A stretch of 13,805 nt of DNA from Pseudomonadota bacterium (GTDB taxonomy: Bacteria > Pseudomonadota > Alphaproteobacteria > Rhizobiales > Xanthobacteraceae), in the NCBI GenBank assembly GCA_021779635.1, contig JAJYAH010000096.1, positions 1 to 13,805 on the forward strand. Reading direction: 5' to 3'. The notes under the pieces were generated by a model. That model was not told the DNA's origin and did not search any database. It saw only the letters and a program-made list of their open reading frames with translations. The translations under genes were made by a program, and so were the position numbers. Below are positions 8,127 through 13,805 of this stretch, in pieces. Numbering within the stretch: position 1 is the stretch's first letter; each line of letters starts with the position of its first letter.

Positions 8127-8205
8127 CTAGTACCGCTTTTCGACCTGAAGTTCCTGGGACGAGTTCGCGGCAGGTGGTGCAGGAACTTCAGATCGGCGGT
8201 ACTAG
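8127..8205. repeat. Hairpin repeat element B, bounded by CTAG, overlapping the end of sensor gene 1
   Basis: A 79-base inverted repeat. The left arm (8127-8156) starts CTAGTACCGC and ends CTGAAGTTCCTG; the right arm (8180-8205) is its complement lacking a few bases; the spacer is 23 bases. The arms share the pattern CTAGT-CC...CGAAGTTC / CTAGT-CC...TGAAGTTC with element A, and the asymmetric insertion is on the opposite side, so B is inverted relative to A, as in paired (BIME-like) arrangements. The outer CTAG contains the stop codon of sensor gene 1. Confidence 0.85.
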
Positions 8206-11200
8206 GGCGTAGATGACTCGGGATTTTCAGGCGAGTTTCCCCCGATCGGCAGCATAACGCGAAAGACGGCGCCGTGGGGTTCGTTCGGCGTTGCCCATAG
8301 CCGGCCGCCATGGTTTTGGACGATCGAGCGGCAGATCGACAATCCCATCCCCAAGCCGCTGGCTTTGGTGGTGTAGAATGCTTCAAAGAGGCGATCGAGA
8401 TTGGCTTGAGGCAGGCCGGGGCCGGAGTCGCTTACGGCCACAAGCACGCTGCCCGGCTCGGCCTCACTCGTGCTGATCAGCAACTCGCGCGGGCCTTCGC
8501 TGACCTCGCTCATTGCTTCAACGGCGTTCATGATCAGGTTCACCATCACCTGTTGCAATTGGACTCTGTCTCCCGAAATGCGCGGCAGCCTCTCTGACAG
8601 TCGCATCTTCACCAGAACATTATGCTCCGACGTTGCGACACGGGTGAGTCCCATAACCTCCAAAATGGCTTCGTTAATTTCCAGGTCTTCCTTGCGCGCG
8701 GGCGCCTTTTGGGAGAAATCCCGAATCCGCCTCACAATATCGGCGGCTCGCGTGCCGTCGCCGATAATACGGTCGATCAACGGCTTGGCCATTTCCACAT
8801 TTGGTGGCTGACGGGTGAGCCAGCGTACGGCGGTTTGCGCATTCGTAAGCAAAGCAGCGATAGGTTGGTTGACTTCGTGGGCAATGGAGGCCGAGAGTTG
8901 GCCCATGGTGGCGACGCGGTTCGCGTGCACCAGCTCTGCCTCGGCGCGTTTTCGCTCGGTCAGGTCGATGACGAAGGCGACGCCCTGGTGCCGAACTTCA
9001 CCGAATGCCGCCCCACCCACAAGAACGGGCACACGGCTGCCGTCTTTCCGAAAAAAATCCTTCTCGAAGGGTTTGCAGGTTCCGGTGGAAGCCAACTCTG
9101 CTAAGGCCCGTTCGTCGGCTCCGCTCCACTCGGGAGGTGTCAAGCCGGCAAAGTTCAGGCGGCCCGAAATGAAATCGTCGCGGCTATATCCCATCATGCC
9201 AAGAAACGCGTCGTTCGCCTCCAGGATACGACGGTCAAGATCGAAAATGCATATCCCAATGATATTGGAGTCGACAAGCCGTCGCACTTTCGCTTCCCTT
9301 TCCCCGAGATCGCTGTACAGGCGCGTGTTCTCCAGCGAGATCGCGGCTTGTGCTGCCAGCAGCTCAAGGAGCGCGATTCGATCCACGGTGAATGCATACG
9401 TCGTCAGCGCATTTTCGAGGAGGAGAATCCCGGTCAACTGCTGTTGCTTGATGAGTGGAAGGCAGAGTATCGACTTCGTTTGCCGGTCATGCAGGTAGTC
9501 GTCAGCTGAGAACAGGTTGGGTTTGGAGGCATCATCGAGAATCACGCTTTCCTGCGTGCGGATGACATAGCGTACGAGAGATTCGGGACAGGCGACCCCA
9601 GTGATCGGCTTTTCGCACATCGTGACTTCGATCTGACCCCCGGCCGCCTGCGCCTCAGCCTGAATCAGATATTCATCGCCTGCCGGCAGTATCAAAAGGC
9701 CGCGATCCGCGCCTGCGTTCTCGATCGCGATCTTCATGAGCTGTTCGATTAACTTGGGCAACACGATCTCGCTGGACAAAGCTTGGGAGGCCTTCACGAC
9801 GCTCGCTACATCCAGACGCTGGAGCGGAGATTCAATCACGGCGGGACGCCGTCCCTCGGTAACAGCCAAATGCGGATAAAGCTGATCGAGTTGTCTTACC
9901 TTGCCGTGCGCGCCCCAGCGAAGATAGCAGGCTCTGGCCTCGCGTAGATTGGAATTGGCGAATGCCTCTACGCCGCGCGCGTTGTAGAACCGGGCGGCTA
10001 CCTCATGGGCCACCCCTTCGTTCTGAACGAAGCCGTGTTCACGTGCTAAACGGATAGCCTGCTCGTAAAGGCGCATGGCATCGGCGTCTCGCCCTTCGAG
10101 ACGAGCGACCTCGGCCAATACCAGCTTGTGCTTGTCTGCGAACGTTGGTGGATAGTTTTCGGCCCACTCGCGCAGTTGTTCCTGGTGCGCGGTCAGCAGT
10201 TCGCGCCACGCTTGCTGCTGATCGGCCGACGCGGCCTCGAAGAGCGCTGACACCGTTAATGCGGTGTAGTAGAAATAGTCGAGCTGCTCGATTCGGCCGG
10301 CGGAGCCTGCAAGCACCGGCTTCGCGTTGTCGGCCGCTGCGAGTGCCTCGGCATAATTGCCTGACAGGAATCGCGCCTTCACTTTGACGATCCAATACCA
10401 GGAGATCGTCAAGAGGCTCTGGCTCCCGGTGATCTGAGCCTCGAACGTCGCCTCGTCGAACTGCGCATCGCTGAAGGTCGAGAAGGCTGCAGTCCGGCCC
10501 TGCATCGTCGCGATAAAGCGTTGCTGGCTAACGATAATGTCCGTGGCGTCGGCGTTTTTGGCTCGCCGGGCGAAGTCCAGCGCTATATCCGACTCTCGCC
10601 ACACTGCGTCGAGTGGATCGTTCCGCGTGAGAAGGAGTGTGACCTGTCTCATCATCGAGTAGCAAGCATAGACCGCATCACCCGCCTCAATTGCCGTGCG
10701 ACTGCCCTTTCGCAGGAGATCGATCGCGTCGACAATCGGCTGCGCCCAGCAGGCGACCACTGCGGTCGAGATGTAAACTTTCGCCTTGACCGCGATGTAG
10801 CCATGCTTCGCGACCAGATCGCATGCGAGCTTGGCGAAACGATAACCGTCCCCGTAACGGTGAAAGGCCCCTGCAAGTAAGAATCCCCAAGTAACATAGC
10901 CGAATGCAGAACGGCCGGTCAGTCCATGCTGAATGCTGACTTTCACCATGCGGATTGTAACCAAGCAAAACAGTCGAGTGTCAATGAAGTAGGCTGGGAG
11001 AGCCACCTCCGACAAAACCTGCATGCCGGCCTGCAGTACCGGATCGGTCATCAGCGGCAGATCGATCAAGCTCTCGATCGAACGCCCATCGAGGATTTGC
11101 CAGACCGCTTCGTATTCTGCCTGGACTTGCTCCTGGGTGGGATGCGCCGGTATGTCGATGCCCAGCCGGCGCAGGCATGCGAGCGCAGTAGCTATAGCTT

Positions 11201-13697
11201 CGTCGTTTTCTGACCTCAAAACATGGAGCCGAACCTTCAGATCGTAGACGGCGGCCTCGTCGACCTTGGACGCTGCACGCGGCAACAGCTGCTCGATCAG
11301 TTGGCCGGCTGTGTCGAGTGCACCAGTCAGAAACTCACATTCCGTGCGTTCGAGCCACAGGCCAAACGTCAACTCGTACTCATTGCTCCAGTCCGTTTCG
11401 TCCAGCAGCGCCACGCCGGCCGAGAAATACGCGAGCGCTGATGCATAGGCTGCCGACGCCTTGGCCTTTCGTCCGGCGCGCAGGTTAATCGTCGCCACCT
11501 GCGCTTTCTCGTCCCTATCGATCAGTTGTCCGGCACCCTTATTGAGCTGGTTCGCCACATCGAACAAATGCTCGGCGAGTTGATCGGCCGTCATGCTCGC
11601 CAGCAGCACCCGGCCGATGCGCAGGTGAACGTCGGCTCTGTACGCGTCGGGAATGAGTGAGTACGCCGCCTGCTGGATGCGGTCGTGCAGGAACTTGTAT
11701 GCGCGCTCCTGTTGGACCACGAGCCCGGCATGCACGGCCTCCCCGAATGCGGTGTGCATCGCCTCGCCCTGGACCAGGATCAAAATGAAGGTGTCCGCGG
11801 CGTTGCCCAGACAGGCGAACTGTTTCAGGGCTTCCTGGGTAGATTCAGACAATCGCCTCAGCTTCGCGGCCATAAGGTCCACCACGTTGCCGGAGTAGTT
11901 CTTGGCGCGGATGCGATCGAGGTCCCATTGCCAGCCTGGCACGGTGGGGTCGAACGCGAGCAATCCTTCTTCGGTCAACTCCGTGAGGAACTGGATCGCG
12001 AAGAACGGATTACCGCCGGTCTTCTCGTGAACGAGCTGCGCCAAAGGCAGCGCGCGTTCGGCGTCACAATGGAGGGCACTTCCGGCGAGCCGACCGACAT
12101 CGTCGGGCCCAAGCGGTGCAAGCACGATCTCAGCCACCCTTGCATCCGCCGTCTTGATCGCCTGCAGCGTGCGCAAAAGCGGATGAGTCGGACCGACCTC
12201 ATTGTCCCGATAGGCGCCGACCAGCAGCAGGTGCCGCACCTCCGAATGCGTGACCAAGTGCTCGATGAGGTCGAGCGTGGCTGCATCCAGCCATTGCAAA
12301 TCATCGAGGAACAGCGCGAGCGGATGCTCGGGCGTGGCGAACGCGCCAAGGAAGCGCCGAAACACCAGCTTAAATCGGTTCTGCGCTTCTTGCGGCGGCA
12401 GGTCGGGAACGGCCGGCTGTTTCCCGATGATGAACTCCAGTTCGGGAACGAGCTCGACCATCAGTTGTCCGTGGGCCCCGAGCGCTTCCGCCAGGGCACT
12501 CCGCCATTGGTCCACTTCCGCTTCGTTCTTGACGAGGATCTGCCGGATCAGGGTTTGGAAGGCCAGTGCAAGGGTCGCATACGGGATGTCGCGCTTGTAT
12601 TGATCGAACTTGCCTGCCGCGAAAAGCCCGCGTGGCGGCACAAGAACTTTGTTCAACTCGTTGACCACCGCGGATTTGCCGACGCCCGGATAGCCGGACA
12701 CCAGCACAAGCTCTGGCGTGCCTTGCGCCACGACGCGATCAAAGGCCGCGAGCAGGGTGGCAATCTCGGTCTCTCGCCCGTAGAGCTCCTCGGCGATCAG
12801 CAAACGATCCGAGGCGTCGTGCGCGCCCAGCGGGAATGGATCGATGCGACCGAGCGACTGCCACTCGCTCAGGCACTGGCGCAGATCGGCTTCGACGCCC
12901 GCGGCGGTCTGGTAACGCTCCTCGGCGGTCTTGGCGAGCAGCTTCATTACGATCGAGGAAAGTACCTCGGGAATTCCGCGCGCCCGCTCACCAGGTGGGT
13001 CGGCCTGCCGTGCAATGTGGCAGTGGACCCATTCCATCGGCTCGGAAGCCGTAAAGGGAAGGCTCCCGGTCAGCATTTCGTAAAATGTTACACCGAGGGA
13101 GTAGAGGTCGCTCCGCGAATCAATCGAGCGATTCATTCGCCCTGTCTGTTCGGGCGCCATATAGGCCAGGGTCCCAGCGATAACTTCCGGAGGATCAGGT
13201 GGCTGCCGTTCGCGCGGAAGGCGCGACGCTATTCCGAAGCCGGTAAGTCGGACCTCATCACTCGCGATGTTCACCAGAATATTGGCCGGCTTGATGTCCT
13301 TGTGGATCAGGCCGCGCCGGTGCGCCTTGCCAAGGACGGCGGCTAAGCCGACAGCGATGCGCAGGAAACGTCCAACCTCCATCGGAGTGCCGAGGAGGCT
13401 GCCGAGCAACTCGCCGCCGGGATCCTCAAGCACCAGAGTGGCCTGACCGCGATCTCGCACGAGCTCAAGCGGCCGCACCGCCCACGTGCTGTCCAACTCA
13501 TCTTTTAGGGAATATTCGTGGGCAAGGCGGTCGATAGTCGTCGGAGCTGGTTGTTCCAAGGCCGGGTGTATGATCAGGACGTTTTTGCGTCCATTTCCTG
13601 CGTCGCGCCACCCTCGGCCGAAGACAAGTCCTCCGTCCTCCGACAAAATCCCGAGGCCGCCCATTCCGGTGGCGCTCAACCAAGAAGATGGCCCCAC
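8202..13697 (-). CDS. Trifunctional Ser/Thr kinase-like / ATPase / sensor histidine kinase, paralog 1 (complete)
   Basis: 1831 residues. Domains, numbered from the GTG start: kinase-like (about 1-285; HKDIKPAN with D134 and N139; LTGFGIAS in place of DFG at 153-155; MAPEQ; SRSDLYSLGV); AAA/STAND ATPase (Walker A GYPGVGKS 335-342, Walker [11 protein letters not shown] with D465 and D466, then [10 protein letters not shown] near 573); helical/TPR-like region to about 1290; GAF (about 1295-1455, SILCLPL); PAS (about 1468-1585, [23 protein letters not shown]); HisKA with IAHEVNQPI, phosphoacceptor H1607; HATPase with N-box NLIMNAVEAM (N1724), G1 box SDSGPGLP (D1757) and GLGMGLSI. No membrane segments: a cytoplasmic sensor kinase. 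The histidine kinase looks fully competent; the N-terminal kinase lacks the beta-3 Lys and the DFG Asp. No response regulator is adjacent. The GTG start at 13697 is preferred over the TTG at 13703: GAGG lies 7 bases upstream and VGPSSW aligns with the paralog's MIPSSW. The TAG stop lies in a hairpin repeat. Confidence 0.95.
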   Translation of the reverse strand: MGPSSWLSATGMGGLGILSEDGGLVFGRGWRDAGNGRKNVLIIHPALEQPAPTTIDRLAHEYSLKDELDSTWAVRPLELVRDRGQATLVLEDPGGELLGSLLGTPMEVGRFLRIAVGLAAVLGKAHRRGLIHKDIKPANILVNIASDEVRLTGFGIASRLPRERQPPDPPEVIAGTLAYMAPEQTGRMNRSIDSRSDLYSLGVTFYEMLTGSLPFTASEPMEWVHCHIARQADPPGERARGIPEVLSSIVMKLLAKTAEERYQTAAGVEADLRQCLSEWQSLGRIDPFPLGAHDASDRLLIAEELYGRETEIATLLAAFDRVVAQGTPELVLVSGYPGVGKSAVVNELNKVLVPPRGLFAAGKFDQYKRDIPYATLALAFQTLIRQILVKNEAEVDQWRSALAEALGAHGQLMVELVPELEFIIGKQPAVPDLPPQEAQNRFKLVFRRFLGAFATPEHPLALFLDDLQWLDAATLDLIEHLVTHSEVRHLLLVGAYRDNEVGPTHPLLRTLQAIKTADARVAEIVLAPLGPDDVGRLAGSALHCDAERALPLAQLVHEKTGGNPFFAIQFLTELTEEGLLAFDPTVPGWQWDLDRIRAKNYSGNVVDLMAAKLRRLSESTQEALKQFACLGNAADTFILILVQGEAMHTAFGEAVHAGLVVQQERAYKFLHDRIQQAAYSLIPDAYRADVHLRIGRVLLASMTADQLAEHLFDVANQLNKGAGQLIDRDEKAQVATINLRAGRKAKASAAYASALAYFSAGVALLDETDWSNEYELTFGLWLERTECEFLTGALDTAGQLIEQLLPRAASKVDEAAVYDLKVRLHVLRSENDEAIATALACLRRLGIDIPAHPTQEQVQAEYEAVWQILDGRSIESLIDLPLMTDPVLQAGMQVLSEVALPAYFIDTRLFCLVTIRMVKVSIQHGLTGRSAFGYVTWGFLLAGAFHRYGDGYRFAKLACDLVAKHGYIAVKAKVYISTAVVACWAQPIVDAIDLLRKGSRTAIEAGDAVYACYSMMRQVTLLLTRNDPLDAVWRESDIALDFARRAKNADATDIIVSQQRFIATMQGRTAAFSTFSDAQFDEATFEAQITGSQSLLTISWYWIVKVKARFLSGNYAEALAAADNAKPVLAGSAGRIEQLDYFYYTALTVSALFEAASADQQQAWRELLTAHQEQLREWAENYPPTFADKHKLVLAEVARLEGRDADAMRLYEQAIRLAREHGFVQNEGVAHEVAARFYNARGVEAFANSNLREARACYLRWGAHGKVRQLDQLYPHLAVTEGRRPAVIESPLQRLDVASVVKASQALSSEIVLPKLIEQLMKIAIENAGADRGLLILPAGDEYLIQAEAQAAGGQIEVTMCEKPITGVACPESLVRYVIRTQESVILDDASKPNLFSADDYLHDRQTKSILCLPLIKQQQLTGILLLENALTTYAFTVDRIALLELLAAQAAISLENTRLYSDLGEREAKVRRLVDSNIIGICIFDLDRRILEANDAFLGMMGYSRDDFISGRLNFAGLTPPEWSGADERALAELASTGTCKPFEKDFFRKDGSRVPVLVGGAAFGEVRHQGVAFVIDLTERKRAEAELVHANRVATMGQLSASIAHEVNQPIAALLTNAQTAVRWLTRQPPNVEMAKPLIDRIIGDGTRAADIVRRIRDFSQKAPARKEDLEINEAILEVMGLTRVATSEHNVLVKMRLSERLPRISGDRVQLQQVMVNLIMNAVEAMSEVSEGPRELLISTSEAEPGSVLVAVSDSGPGLPQANLDRLFEAFYTTKASGLGMGLSICRSIVQNHGGRLWATPNEPHGAVFRVMLPIGGNSPENPESSTP

Positions 13698-13704
13698 TGA
13701 CAAG

Positions 13705-13708
13705 CCTC
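13705..13708 (-). promoter_or_regulatory. Ribosome binding site supporting a GTG start for sensor paralog 1
   Basis: GAGG on the minus strand is 7 bases before the GTG at 13697 but only 1 base before the alternative TTG at 13703, favouring GTG. An in-frame stop (TAA, 13749-13751) closes the frame upstream. Bases 13709-13805 show no other feature I can support. Confidence 0.5.
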
Positions 13709-13805
13709 GTCTTTGAGCGGCCGCGCGGACCCCACGGCCGCCGCAACGTTAGCATCGTTGGGTGTACGCTCGCACCGCTTTCTTTTGGCATTAGCCAGCC
13801 AGCAG

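Noticed and set aside
11685..13346. Plus-strand open frame of 553 codons opposite the complete sensor gene
   Set aside because: Its codons are the antisense of strongly conserved kinase and ATPase motifs; long antisense frames are expected in GC-rich coding DNA, and the product shows no domain.

Overview
The window looks like chromosomal DNA of a GC-rich alphaproteobacterium. The gene families and the style of the intergenic repeats point to Bradyrhizobium or a near relative; this is inference from memory, not a database match. All four protein genes that can be supported lie on the minus strand. There are no tRNA, rRNA, CRISPR, phage or transposase genes.

Layout, in the direction of transcription (right to left): (1) positions 13697-8202, a complete 1831-residue giant sensor protein of the 'trifunctional Ser/Thr kinase / ATP-binding / sensor histidine kinase' family. 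(2) Positions 8205-8038, two back-to-back hairpin repeats of one family; the outer CTAG end of one supplies the stop codon of gene 1. (3) Positions 8037-7376, about 660 bases without a credible gene. The part nearest the next gene holds two interleaved perfect inverted repeats with pseudoknot topology. (4) Positions 7375-6905 and 6901-5537, a tight two-gene operon: a four-helix DUF2231 membrane protein, then a lipoprotein beta-propeller of the sorbosone/glucose dehydrogenase (PQQ-type) family. (5) Positions 5536-5082, about 455 bases without an assigned gene. (6) Positions 5081-1, a second giant sensor protein paralogous to gene 1. It is open in one frame for 1693 codons and runs off the left edge inside its histidine kinase domain.

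The main theme is a pair of same-strand, roughly 5-kb paralogous sensor genes flanking a small membrane/periplasmic oxidoreductase operon. Each giant protein is built as degenerate kinase domain, AAA/STAND-type ATPase, long helical repeat region, GAF, PAS and histidine kinase. Both lack the beta-3 lysine and the DFG aspartate of active protein kinases but keep intact Walker motifs and an H-box. The helical middle is the most diverged part and the signalling modules the most conserved, which suggests duplication followed by divergence of input specificity. No response regulator is visible. A functional link between the sensors and the dehydrogenase operon is possible but is not shown by the sequence.
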